From positions 269,130,575-269,194,574 of the forward strand of contig NC_081407.1 of assembly GCF_030272615.1 (NCBI RefSeq): DNA of 64,000 nt. Direction: 5' to 3'. The notes beneath the pieces are model-generated. The model had not been told where the DNA came from. It searched no databases and saw only the letters and a list, made by a program, of their open reading frames with translations. Numbering within the stretch: position 1 is the first letter of the stretch; each line of letters starts with the position of its first letter. This document shows, piece by piece, positions 20,945-33,500 of this stretch. The position numbers were made by a program, and so were the translations under genes. This DNA is from Cryptomeria japonica. Lineage: Eukaryota; Streptophyta; Pinopsida; Cupressales; Cupressaceae.

Positions 20945-23900
20945 ATTCGCAAGATTACAAATGATTGAAATGAATTTGAAAACCTAATTTATTTATTAAC
21001 CTCAACTACTTAGGGTTTTGCTTTAAATGCATTTTATCATTACACAAAAGTTGCTACTCTATTTTAACAATGATCACTAATACCTTCGCGGATTACCACA
21101 AACATCTGGAATCCTCTGAAAATATCTTCACAATGCCTGTCATACTAAAAACAATCCAACATCCAAACCAATAACTCAACCATATTATCATCAAATCATA
21201 TATAAATCCTTCTCAATGTCTTATAGCATCAAGGTTTCGAATACTTATCTTAATCGCAAGCACATGAATAGTCATTCTCACTCTAAAAAGATTCCAGTGG
21301 CCTTGGATCCTTTACGGCTATAGCACCCCACAAAGGAAATCGGTTCTTATATAGAACTTTGCAATGCTTTCACAACATACAAATCACAACCCTAGTCAAG
21401 ACACTCCCAGGTGTATATTGTACCCCAAGTTGGACACAACGCCAAGTTGGACACATGTTGTGTGCCCCTTCTCACTAATGCTCATAGCCCACCAAGCCAC
21501 CACCTTCTTCTTCTTCCATGAGTGATCTCCATGCCCCTTTTCCAAGTCTCACATAAATGCCATATATAAATTTTTAAGGGGCGATTTCCAAACCATCACA
21601 CCCTTTTTGAAAGGTCACATTTAATTATCTTTTAATAAATATAATTATTCCTCTCTTTAAGAGAGTTTTTCATAAATATTCTTTATTAATCTTTCCTTTA
21701 ACCAAAGGATTATACTATCCTTTATTTTTCTCTTCCTTTTTAATTCTCAACTTATTATTTCAAAACTTGATTCTCTCTTGGAGAAAAAGTCACATAACAA
21801 TTACTACACCCATGTTGATTATTATCGTCTTGATACCACAAAGACGACACAAAATAAATTGCTCCCAAAAACATAGCTAGATAGAATTAAATGCATACAA
21901 CAATAACCCACAATTAAACATGCTACGCCATGGTACACCTAGCAATGGAAAAATCCAAGCAAAAGGGTATGTATGCAAGTATGTGTATGTCTAGATGTAG
22001 GGTTTAATTGGAGAAGGTGAATACTCGCAAGCTTCGAATTGACAAACATGGCAATCAAAGAAACAATGAGAAATTACATGGCAATTTGTATTCTAAATGA
22101 AAATTCGAATGGAACAAGAGCTGCATTGCAACATAGTTTTTGCCAAATGTTGTCAGAGCAAGTACGTCATGATGTTAGTGCTATGTCTAAAAATGTATGT
22201 TGTCTGAAATCTCTAATGGCTTTAATCGTGCATGTGGAATGAAGTTTGCAAGGTTTGCAAAGTGTAGTTGACAATGTTCAGATATAATAAGTCAATAGTC
22301 ATTTCAACAAAGAGATAAATAAAAGATTGATAATAGAGAATTAGATCTTTGTTAACATTTGTAATAGAAAAAGAGTGATCATAAATTATTTTAAATTGAA
22401 AAAAGATTAGAATGCAAAACAAATAAATGACAAAAAGAAACACAAGAAGAGTTCTTGATAGGTTACAATCATGCTTAATATGTTTATTAAAATTATGTTC
22501 GCAACTAGAAGAAAGAATACAAGTGTTGAAACATAGATTAAGTTTATCATTTTAGTGTAAAAAATCGTTATCATTTGCATTCAATATGAACAAATTAACA
22601 AACCACTCATTTCAACATTGTTCTTGTAATTTTGCACAATCAATCCATCCTTCCAATACACATGTATAAAAGGACAACAAAATAAATTTGTTTACAAAGG
22701 CAATGACATCCATCAAAGACCAAAAACTTTGATACATACATAAGCTGAGTTGAAGACTACATAGAGGCCAAGAAAGGAGAAGACAATGATAGTTCAAAGA
22801 GTGATATTTAGACATAGACACAACCAAGGGGATGAACAAATAAATCCTTCTCACAGACTAGCATAAAGCTGAGCAAAATATTCCTTGATGCTGAAAATAA
22901 ACAAGGCAACGTAAAAGCATAAAGTTGTGTCTCACCTTTTGATCTTCAAGAGCTGTTAGGTCTAGCGCTCTCTCCAATGGGCACCTCTAGAATGTTGAAA
23001 GTGACTCTTGAGAAGAGAGTGCAATGTTAGGCGACTACCTTAAGTGAGGAGATTGATTTTGACAGTTGAGGAGGCAGCCATTGAAACCCAAGGTCATACA
23101 ATCTCAAATTCAGACATGTCTATAATTTTCACATGGAAGTTCCCAATATCTCAATGTCACTATAGCAAGGAAAGAAGTTATATAAAATCACCATAAAACA
23201 CTAATATATGGTTTCTCCCTTATGCCAATGGCTGTATAACATAATCCAAAATCCAAGATGTGATTATAGACAAACACTCTTACATAATCATAAAGAAATT
23301 ATACTTAATGTACAAGTGAGTCAATATTTCAAGTTCTTTTAGCAACCCTAGTTATACCCATTAGTCAACTTCATGCTTATTGGTGAATGCAATATACATT
23401 CTTAATTTCAATGCTATTGGAATAGTTTTACGATAGATCATTATTTTTTATGTTGTTCCTTCATATGATTCTTGCGAAGTCGTCATTTTACGGAACTCGC
23501 TTCTTGTTCATTGGATTCGTAGATTTATAAATGTTTTGGCTGAATCTAAAAGGCTAGCAAGGATGCCTCGAGGTTTATGTAGAACCGCTCTCAAAAATCA
23601 AAATACACAGTTGTACTAACGGTATTTTATTTAGAACTCCTTGAAACATTTATAAAATGTAATTGATTTCACCATTTCACTGATAATGGGCCTAGTAGGT
23701 ACATATAAAACTTTAGAATTTAAACATGCTATGCAGTTTGATTCAGAAACATCGAGCATAGAAACACACCATTAACAAACCTCTCTCACGGCAAACCATT
23801 TATATAATACACTAACATGAGTAGCCAAGTTACACACAATCTTGAATACTAAAGAAAAAATTTGGTTTACGATTTGAAATTTTACCAACAAACCAATTCG

Positions 23901-24692
23901 AAAAATTCAAGCCATTAATTACTAACCTAGGGGCAATAAAGAATCTGGTTTAATTGTTCCCAAAACACGCTGAACGACACCCAATCCATAATATCATCAT
24001 AGAGACACTGTCGGAGACGACATCAACAACAAGTGAAGAAATATTTCTCAAAGAGCACTACAAAATAACAAACTAACTACTAAACGAAGACAATTGGGTA
24101 TACAATTAAATATATGCCAAAACAATATGGAAGAAACTCGTAGTCCAGAATAAAGTAGAAAGGATATATGATGGAGGGCTTTAAAAAATAAACACTTGAA
24201 AGTGACTCAAAAGTCATTTGAGAGGTTCTCAAATTCCCTCAAAGCCTCCATCTCTCAAGAGTGGCTAGGTTTACATGTAGAGTTAGATAAAAGTTTGCAG
24301 TGAAAAGAAACCCATGCCTTGGAATGTTTAGGATGTACTCACCTTGCATATTGAAACCAGATTTTGAGTTTTCAAATTTACAATTCAAATTTTATAATTT
24401 ACAAACTATAGATGTATGCGTTCAGAAGATCCCATAGCTTCACACTCTTATATTTATAATTCTTATAAATTATCTTCCAGTTTGTAGGCAGTGATGAGAA
24501 AAAAATCGAGATTATATACTAATCCCTCAATTTAGGAACATCTAATGATATAACAATTATTAGGTGTCTCTAGTGTATTTTTTTCTGGATTCCATTGTGT
24601 GAATATTTTTCCATCAACGTTTCTAATCACACTCCGTGATTCATCATCAGGATGAAGAGAATTCCCAAGACATGAAAGATGCCTTGAATATT
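20945..24692. other. AT-rich stretch, little supported content
   Basis: No gene is seen. TGGTATCA on the minus strand at 21838-21831 resembles a copia primer-binding site, and the sequence leading left from it could be the 5' leader of the split element, but no LTR matching 5916-7304 was found to its right. Short ORFs around 22-22.9 kb have no recognisable domain. Confidence 0.35.
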
Positions 24693-24796
24693 AACTAATC
24701 AGAAATCTTGTTGATACGAACTTAAACACCATTAATTTTCATTAACTAATCAGATATCTTGATGATACGAACTTAAATACTATGAATTTTCATCAT
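24693..24796. repeat. Tandem duplication of about 52 bp
   Basis: TAACTAATCAGAAATCTTGT and TAACTAATCAGATATCTTGA begin two adjacent copies, each ending ATGAATTTTCAT or ATTAATTTTCAT. The copies differ by a few substitutions. There is no coding content. Confidence 0.6.
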
Positions 24797-25299
24797 CCGG
24801 TTATTGATCTAATCTGTTACTAGATATATTTTATTATTTTGATAAAGTGACAGTCTATTCCCTTCACAGAAATTAATTTTGTGTAATATCCAGAAAGTGC
24901 CCTTCATAGTAAAAGATTATCTGAAAATTTCTTATAAATTTTTTATTTGCATAAGGTAAACCAATGGTCGGTATATTATGATGCATTTAGAGTTTATTTC
25001 TGGTGTTGATAAAGTTGTTGAAATATTGAATTCTGGTGCAAGAGCACCCGGGCGAATTGGTAATCAGCACCACCAAAACGATTTCCAGTTTGTTCTCTTA
25101 AATTTTCGTTCATTTGGTTTTATTTTGACATCTCGCCATTCAGCTTTGCAGAGTAGCTCTATGACATGAGCACCTAAACCTCTTAAATTTCTACAATCTC
25201 ATTACTTGAATTAAATGGAGACATTGGTTCTTGGGATCATGAGATATTCACAAAATGGTTGACAAGGCTGAAATGTTTTCCCCGAAATGCCTCAGAGTA

Positions 25300-25690
25300 A
25301 TGAAGTGTAGTAATACATAATCTTTGAAGCAAATGCAATTGGCTGGTGTAAAGCCAATCTCCACAACTTTTGCCAGCACCCTCGCGGCCAGTGTTAAGGT
25401 GGGAGCTTTGGATCAGGGTATGGAGTTCCATCAAAGAATATTTGAAAAAGGAATTTTTAGAGATGCCTTGATACCCTGATTGATATGTATGCAAAAAGTG
25501 AAAGCATAAAGAAGGCTGCAGAACTGTTTGAGAAAATGCCTAACTCATGGAATGTGAGGATAAGGCTTTCTAAAGAAATGCCTCAATGAAATGTGGTCTC
25601 ATTGACTGCATTGATTGGAGGATATGTACAAAATGGAATTGTTAGAAAGGCTTTACAAACTTTGAACTAATGCAATTCAACTCCCAGCGG
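25300..25690 (+). pseudogene. PPR-protein gene fragment
   Basis: Translations in shifting frames give the hallmark words of plant PPR proteins: QMQLAGVKPISTTFAS, ALDQGMEFHQRIFEKG, LICMQK (for LIDMYAK), AAELFEKMP and NVVSLTALIGGYVQNG. PPR proteins normally bind organelle RNA. At least two frameshifts and stop codons (after LIP and MPQ) break the reading frame, and only about three repeat units remain. It has no visible promoter or flanking exons and looks like a dead fragment. Confidence 0.7.
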
Positions 25691-27162
25691 TGGATGGGCA
25701 TCGAGGTGGAAAGGAAATCAAAGGTCACAGGGGCCGATGGAAGGCTGGGAGTCATCGATTAGTCATGAACTATTCTCTGGCAGCAGTGCAGATTATTTTA
25801 GTTGCTTAAAAACAGAGGAACGAGGGGGGTTTCAAGCAGAATCGACCCAAGAAGAGGAGACTTGGGAGACAGCTGTGTTGGTGGTGCGTAAGAAAGTAAA
25901 AAGGAGATTGGAGTGGTTGCGAAGAGAGAAGAGGGAGACCTGCGTAACACACTGAGCAGAGGAAAGTTTGAATTGTGCAAGGAAAGAAAGAAGACTAAGG
26001 GCAAGAGTGATGTGTGAGAAAAGATGAGAGGGTGAAATAGAGAACTTGCGTGGAATAGGGATTACAGTCCAAGACAAACTTAACATTAATTGGCTGCATG
26101 GTCTGAGTTTATAAAGAGTTGCTTTGCACCAATTGGTATCAAAATTGTACAGATAGAAAGGCCACTGAGAGGCCAGGACTGTAAATATTGGGTTTGCACA
26201 TTTGAAGAAATAAATTATATTTTATTGTTGTCTCTGTTACTGTCTTGAGTATTTTAAGTTTTGAAATCAAATGCTCGAGGGAGCACCTCTGCATCATATT
26301 CCTTTTGGAGCCCCTTCTTACTCTGTCATCTGAATTTCCTTCTGCCTGTGACTGAGAAATGATGCCATCCTGCCCGTATTGTAAAAAACTTTCAGCACTG
26401 TCCCTTCACTCAGGACAGTAAAAGCCTCATTCACAGCTGTGGAGGGATGTTCAGAGTCAGACACCCCATGCAGCTTTAAAAACCTTCATAACTGTTTGCA
26501 ATCTGCAAAAAAGCCTTTATAATTTATGGAATATAAAAATCATAAATCAGATACGGATCAAAAAAAATCACAAATCAGACTGTAAAAATTGCATGTTTTT
26601 GATAAAACTTGGGCAAGTCACAGCAACTATACAGAACAGTACTAGCAAGGAAACCTTGAAGGATCAGCATGGTTTCATTTGACTCACAAGTAGCCCCAAG
26701 TCCATGTGAGTCTTCTAGCTAAGATTTTTATAAATTATTACCCAGTTTCCTGAAACCTTTTACTGTCGATCCAAATACTCAAAAATAGACTCTAGGCCAA
26801 AAAAAGCAAGGCTTGGCCGATTGTGTAATGAAAATAGTCCCAGACAAATTTAGCAAAATGTATAACTCTCAATCCTTGACCCCCAACAAAAGAAGGTCTA
26901 TCCTCCATGCATATGGTACCAACAGGATGTTGAAGGTATTCAATTAAAAAAAAGTTATAAACCTTGAAGCCACTTTCTATTAGTTTTACTTCTTAGTTGA
27001 TATTCTGTTATTCATGCAGAATCATTAATCCCATAAATTTTTATAGTGGTCTTTTCACAGTGCATTAGATTATATGATATAGCTTTTCAGGATTCAGCTA
27101 CATACTCTTGGGTGAATCTAACTTGGCCCATGTTTAATGAGTTGTAACACAAGAACTCATCT
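25691..27162. other. No gene seen; possible short LTR-like sequence
   Basis: A purine-rich stretch (25690-26050) is followed by TTTATAAAG and by ATTGGTATCAAAATTG near 26130, which resembles a copia primer-binding context. No partner repeat was found. The rest is unremarkable. Confidence 0.25.
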
Positions 27163-27170
27163 CTCATGAG
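27163..27170. repeat. hAT target-site duplication, left (CTCATGAG)
   Basis: The 8-bp CTCATGAG is repeated exactly at 30573-30580. It is also a perfect palindrome, and 8 bp is the length hAT transposases generate. Confidence 0.85.
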
Positions 27171-30100
27171 CATAGTTGAAAATCTCGGACTCGGCAAGCC
27201 AAAAATTTGGACTCAGACTCGGACTCGTGAAAGACTCGCGAAAGACTCGGCAAAAAAACCGTAGTTTTACAAAAAAAACATAAAGAAATTAATGCATTTA
27301 GAGAACATAAGTGCCATAATTGAAACATTACACATGTCATATGATCTACAAACATGCAATATTTGAAATTTCATCATTCATGGCAGCATATTCAAGTTTT
27401 GCAGCATATTCAAGTTTCAACTTTCAACTCTAAAATGTATAATACCATAATGGCAGCATAAGTATATAAATGTTCACAAAATTACATATAATGATATGTC
27501 CAAGTCCAACTCCAAATGTGAAAAACAACAATGTGAATGAACAAACCAAAGAGAAGACTACATCTTCCTCTTTGTATTTTTCCTAATATAGCTCAATTTT
27601 TCAGGCCTTGAGCTAGAAGTAGTAGCAGTGGGTGTTGTGGTATCTAAATGGTGAGATGATTCTTCTTCAAAGTCAAAGTCCTCATCTTTGTCCTCATCTT
27701 CATCCTCCATTTCATCCGATCTTGCTCCTTCTGCATCTTGTGCTGCTCCTCTCTCTATTTTTGCAATTTCTTCTTCGGTAAGGAGGACATCGTCACCATC
27801 ATTTTGTTCATTCATGGTCCAATCACCATATGGATCAATTTCCAAGTCAATGGCCTCATGTGAAACACCCTCCACCTATCTAACTTGAAGGCGAAGGTTG
27901 TACCGAACAAAGACTAGATCATTGAGCCGCTTTTGTGACAATCTATTTCTCTTCTTTGTGTGAATGCTCTCAAATACACTCCAATTTCGTTCACACCCAG
28001 AAGCACTGCATGGCTGAGACAAAACACGGATAGCTATCTTTTGAAGATTAGGCATGTCAGCACCATAATTCTCCCACCATAAATCTACAAAAAACATTTA
28101 GAAATATTAGAATTGAGAAAACCTAGTTGTTGTTTTCCTCTCCTATCAATTGCTAGTTGTGATGAGAAGAGTCTCCCCTCTGCACTTTTGTAGATCTTGA
28201 ACAATGAACATTTCCAAATTCAGAAATAGATACTCAAAGTGTCAAGCTCAAATTCAATAATGAACATTTCCGAATTCATAAATAAAGATAGAGCAATTGC
28301 AAATGTCAAATCTCACCTCCAACTTATCAAGAACCTTGTCTCTCAACTTGGGATCAGGTGTCATCTTATCAATGCATGTAATAACACCTGCCATGACCTC
28401 CTCATCAGCCCTAAATGAATCAGAGAAGTAGAATTTCAGGTTCAAAAAGTAGGCGAAGGCATGTATTGGTTGGTGGAGTTGGTTTGTCCACCTACGATCA
28501 ATGATGCGCCAAAGGATTTCACATTTTATTGTATTTCTACGATAGTAATGTGAAATGGCCTCTTTGGCCCTATCCATGGCCTCATAAATGAAACCCATCG
28601 GCATGCCCTCTCCATCCACCATACGAAGAACCCTTACCAAAGGTTCTGTCACCTAAAAAAATGAAAACAAATTTTAAATTAGTACAAAATCAACCCCTAA
28701 AAAATAAAATCAGCAAATAGACAAGATTGTATAAACTTTACTTTTGTGTTTGTTACTTACCGTAGTCAACTCCTCTCCACTTTTATTGAACCCTTCATCA
28801 AAAACAATGCTCACAATCTTCTCTGCTTCAGGTCTTTTGGAGTATGCAGACCCCAACCAAGCATTTGACACAAACATCTGCTTAAGATGAGGAATGGCAC
28901 TAAGAATGCTCTGCAAAGTGATGAAGTGGCTAGCAAATCGTGTCACTCCAGGTCGCACAAGGTCCTTGCCATTTGTGTGTTTTCTCATCAAAGCAAGCAC
29001 CCAAGTATGGTTGTAGATGAATTTGGTGACACTTCTTGCATCTTCAACCACCTTCTTCACCCATCCAATCTTCCCAATGTCCTCTAGCACCAAGTCCAAG
29101 CAATGTGCAGCACAAGGACTCCATGTAATCGAAGGATGCCTCTCCATAAGCATTCTACCTGCAAATACATATGCAACTGCGTTGTCCGTGATAATTTGGA
29201 CAACATTCTCAACTCCAACTTCCTGGACCACACCATCCAACAAATTACACAAAGTCTTTGCATTTTTTATTTCATTTGAGGCATCAACAGACTTTATGAA
29301 TACCATTGCACCATTTGAAGCCACCAAGAAGTTGAGAAGAGTCCTATTCCATCCATCTATCCATCCATCAGATAAAATGCTGCATCCTTTTCTCTTCCAA
29401 TACCTTTTTTGATCATCAACCACACCTTGTGTATTTTTCACAGCTTTCTCTAGCAATGGCCCACTGAAGTCATGACCTGTTGGGGCCTTAAACCCCTTAC
29501 CCGCAACTATTACTGCATTAACAAAACCTTCCCAATACACATTGTTTGCTGCATTGAAAGATAGATTATTGTAAAACCAAAAGTTTGAAGCTGCTATCCG
29601 TGCTTGTTGATGCTTCTCTTTATTCCATCCTGTACCTTCAAGTGAAGGTTGTGCACCTAGAACATTGTGTGGTACAAAAAAATTAGGGTTTGATCTAACA
29701 GGAGTGCCACTAGCCTCACCCTCATTGTCACCAAAAGATGAAAGTGACTGACGACCCCGAGTGTGACCAATGGGACCCGAAGTGGACAATGTGGGATTCA
29801 TTACAGCTGCCATGGCTTCTCTTGTTTTTTGCCTTTCTTCCTTATGCATATCATTCTCAGCAAGAATGGCCTTCATCTCTCTAATAATTTCAGGAGTTGA
29901 TTTGGGGCATGCCTCCACACCATATCCAGGTATTTGTGCAAGGTGGTATTTTAATCTATTGATTCCACCAGTCATCCATTTTGTGCATTCGGTGCAAGTG
30001 ACCTCCCCCTTTTTGCTTCCTGCAATCCCATATTTCCATGCTTTATCTCTTTGTCTTCCTGACCTTGGGGTTGCCCTTGGAGTTGAACTTGCCCTTGCTG

Positions 30101-30572
30101 CTTTAACATGAAAAAAAAAAATTCAGCAGGGTTTTATGGAAAATCAACAAAAAATATGACAATGAATCATTTGGAAAAAATAGCATTCAAAAACAAGAAA
30201 AAAAAATGATAAAATAACTTAGAAAAGAAAATAGAAAAAAATTTGGCAGCATATCCCCTTGTTTTTCAAGATTTTTTTGAGTTTCAAAACAATGAAATGA
30301 TTCAAATGAAAAAAAAAGAAAGAGAAAAAATCCTTACCTAGATCTCTCTCTCTGATTTTTTCTTCTTCCCTCTACTCCTTCAAACCCTACAAACCTGCTA
30401 AAACCAAACAAAAATAAAAATGAAGTGAAAAACAAAAAAAAAGTCACTTTTAACCCATCACGTGCGTCTTTTCTGGGCCTACGAGTCCTTCCGAAAGACT
30501 CCCGAGTCCGAGCAAAAGACTCGTGCGAGTCCGTGGCGAGTCCGCGGCGAGTCGCCGAGTTTTAAAACTATG
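27171..30572 (-). mobile_element. hAT transposon, structurally complete
   Basis: The 3402-bp element is bounded by an exact 8-bp duplication. Its ends are CATAGTTGAAAATCTCGG on the left and, inverted, CATAGTTTTAAAACTCGG on the right. Both subterminal regions are packed with GACTCG/CGAGTC words, as expected of hAT transposase-binding motifs. It carries one spliced transposase gene on the minus strand that fills most of the element. Confidence 0.85.
27556..30100 (-). CDS. hAT transposase (BED finger, DUF659, hAT dimerisation)
   Basis: Exons read on the minus strand: 30100-28761, 28652-28317, 28195-28123 and 28084-27876 (stop TAG), with clean GT/AG borders at each join (for example ACG|GTAAGT, CTAG|GTTTTC). 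A 5' UTR exon ends at 30338 (CTAG|GTAAGG). Domains: BED zinc finger (WKYG ... CTECTKW ... NRLKYHL), DUF659 region (ILSDGWIDGWNRTLLNFLV, ITDNAVAYVFAGRM, PCAAHCLDLVLEDIG), and the C-terminal dimerisation block (LSQPCSASGCERNWSVFE, KKRNRLSQKRLNDLVFVRYN). After TAG at 27878-27876 the same frame continues 105 codons with an acidic tail, so a late nonsense change (CAG to TAG) probably shortened it. No in-frame ATG was found in the first coding exon upstream of the BED finger, so the start may be lost or lie in an unseen exon. Confidence 0.8.
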
Positions 30573-30580
30573 CTCATGAG
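30573..30580. repeat. hAT target-site duplication, right (CTCATGAG)
   Basis: An exact copy of 27163-27170. Confidence 0.85.
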
Positions 30581-33500
30581 CATGAATAGACCACTAGTTT
30601 TCAAATACTCTATCCACCTCTTTGATGCTATAAAGTTACTTAAATCCATTGGAATATGGACAAAGTAAATGAAAATATTGTTGTTAATTCATTAAAATCT
30701 GGACAGTTCTGTTAAATTGAAGTAATCTAATTTATCTATGTTGCCAAGGTATTTCTGCAATATGCAACCTTAAAATATATGGGACAGAAGAATAGGACTA
30801 ATTTAATTGTTTTATACCCAACATTATCCCAATAGCTTTTTTCTATCAAATTAAAAATAATTTATATGAAGCTATACAAGATTTGAAATGGGAAATAAAA
30901 TTTGTAAATTACGAGAAGTGATGGAATTTTAAGCAATCAAGAAAGGAACTATACCAATATCCATGAGCGATCAAAGCAGGTGAATTGGAACTCGGGGATA
31001 CAACCTTGTAGACGTGATTAAAATAGGTCAATGGAACTCAGTAATAGATACAAGTATGATAGACAAGTGTTAGAGACAAGACATACCCTAACCCAAAAAA
31101 CTGACAGTAGATTACTACCAAAGCCAGAGAGGGTAATCCAGAATTGGTATGCAATGCAGCTCACACCCCTATAAATGAAAGTGATATGGGTAGTGTAGTT
31201 TTACAGATTTGAAAAGAATTCATACAAAATTATTTCTAAGAGATGTTGAAACTGCAAATATCATTAAAAACATGCATGCAACTTGTAGAAGAATACAAGA
31301 ATTCAAACGAATAGATTACTGAAAAAGTGTTTGGCAATCTCCAAGTAATTACAATGCTTTGGCAGGTTAATAAGAATGGACTCCCCCATGCCTAGTCTAG
31401 AATGGAAGGGTTGATACATAGGTATGAATGTTCTTTGAAACATCTCAAACATGGTAGTGATCATGACTACAATTTCTTCTCTTTTTGGAAAAGTTTTATA
31501 AAACTTAATTTACATTTTTTGCCCTCTGAATTATTTTACCAAATGATTTGAAGAAATGCATGCAAACTGTCTGACATAATGTCTTAGTATACATTTATGT
31601 AAAATATGAACATAGAGCTATCATGACAATTGTTTGACAAAATGGATCAGTAAATGTTGATACAAAATAAGGAAATTTGTATTCATATGCAAAGGCAGCT
31701 TTTCAAGAAGTATACTAGACCAGCTAAGCAACTCTAGCAGACATGCATGCAAAATGTTTTGGGGCAGCAAGGTATGTGAACTGTTTGACAGAATACCTCA
31801 AAGAAATGTGGTCTTGCAGCATTACCAGTAAATATTTATAAGCAAGTACGAATTTCAAGTTGTTGGAACAAGATATTATCACTTCTAGATTAAATATAAT
31901 GCAATATCAGACAAGAGACATGGGACAATGCCTGCAGGTCTAGGGAAGGAGAACAAATGAACTACAAGTGAAACATATTTAGATGCATTTACAGGCTGAA
32001 ATAGAATGGAAAAAGTCGTATGAATGCATTACCTACTCTTACAGGTCATGAGAAGATTTTCAACTTTTCAGTCAAGCAATATAAGCCATTGGAACAAACA
32101 TTTTAATGCGTGCAGAGCATGGACAACATCTATTACATGTCTTTTACACCTCTCCACAGTAAAAACCCCTGGGCTGCATATGGAATGGGTAAGAGCAGAA
32201 GTGGATCAGTCGGCTACCAATACTTCTGAGAATAGGATAGGATCCCTACTGCCTACACCTCCATTTCCTTCTCCCTGGAAGACCAGGAAAGGTGAATTTT
32301 CTGGGTCATGAAGGTTCCCAGATGAACAAGCTGCTCAGGTCTGGTGCTTCAGATAGGAGAAGATAAGCTCACCTGAACCATGTTTGTTTCCAAATAAAAC
32401 AACTAACCATTGTTGAAAGCATAAATGTATTTCTTCTAAATCTCTCCCATTATTGCCATCTAAGAGCAGCATGCAAGTACAACTCGAACCCTAACTGCCA
32501 ACTGGAACCTACAGTCTACAGAGATTCTCAAGAATTCACAACCCCCGAGACCTTGTTTCCCCTGCCCAAGACCTTGCTTACCATGCGTTCTCTTAGCTTG
32601 ATTTCTGTGAACGCCTCTGCACACCGTCTGAATGCCAAGCAAAAAAAAAATTATGCAACTTGTACATTGCATATTTATAAAATGATATATATGTAACAAA
32701 TCCCAACGATTCCATTGGTCAGATAGCAAACATTTAATCACCCTTTAATAGTTTGGGCCTCCACTATAGTTCCAGCAGGCAGGAAATAATAAGGTGACTG
32801 CTTTAGTGGAGTTAAGGGGTCAGATTAAGGGGATGCGATAAGGGGAATTAAGCAGGCAGGGTATTCTTAGTCAAGAAAGGAAAGCTATTTCAAAAAAGAT
32901 AGAAAACACGAAGAACATATAAACTAATAGTTCAAGCCTCCATGCATTTAAAATTTTCTATCATTCCAACTCCCAAAAATTCTTAGTGTCCCAATACTTT
33001 CCATTGGTCGGAGTGAGCCATATGGAAAACTCTATTTCTGCCAACTCAGCTTCCACAATTATGATTTACATGCTATTTTCTGCATGGTTTCATCTCCCTA
33101 TCTTTATTTCCCCTAAAACAAATTTGCCATCACGCAGAGAGCAGCTCTCAACTCTCCAAATCAGGCCTTTCATTTTTCACAATAGCAAGTAGAATAATTC
33201 TCACCAACCATGTGCATTAGTAGTTGGTGGTACTATCAATGATTCCAGCTCCTTTCCCAATGATGGATTGCCCCATTCCTATTCCTATGGTAAACACACA
33301 CTTTCCAACATCCGCTTTGCTAAATGTCTTTTCCAACAGAGATTTTGGCTATTCGTAAAGCATGATCCAATTTACGGTACTGGCATATCCAGGCCATCAA
33401 TTAAAGTTTGCGGCAAAAGAATTAGATGCTTGGAAATGTAGTGCCACATATGAGATCACGATAAACAGCGCCACAATATTTTTTAAATTTTTTTATCACA

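Noticed and set aside
28887-29412. Plus-strand ORFs opposite the hAT transposase
   Set aside because: They are shadows of a well-supported coding exon on the other strand.
32460-32741. 93-aa minus ORF that might be a LINE fragment
   Set aside because: No RT motif is present and composition is not protein-like.
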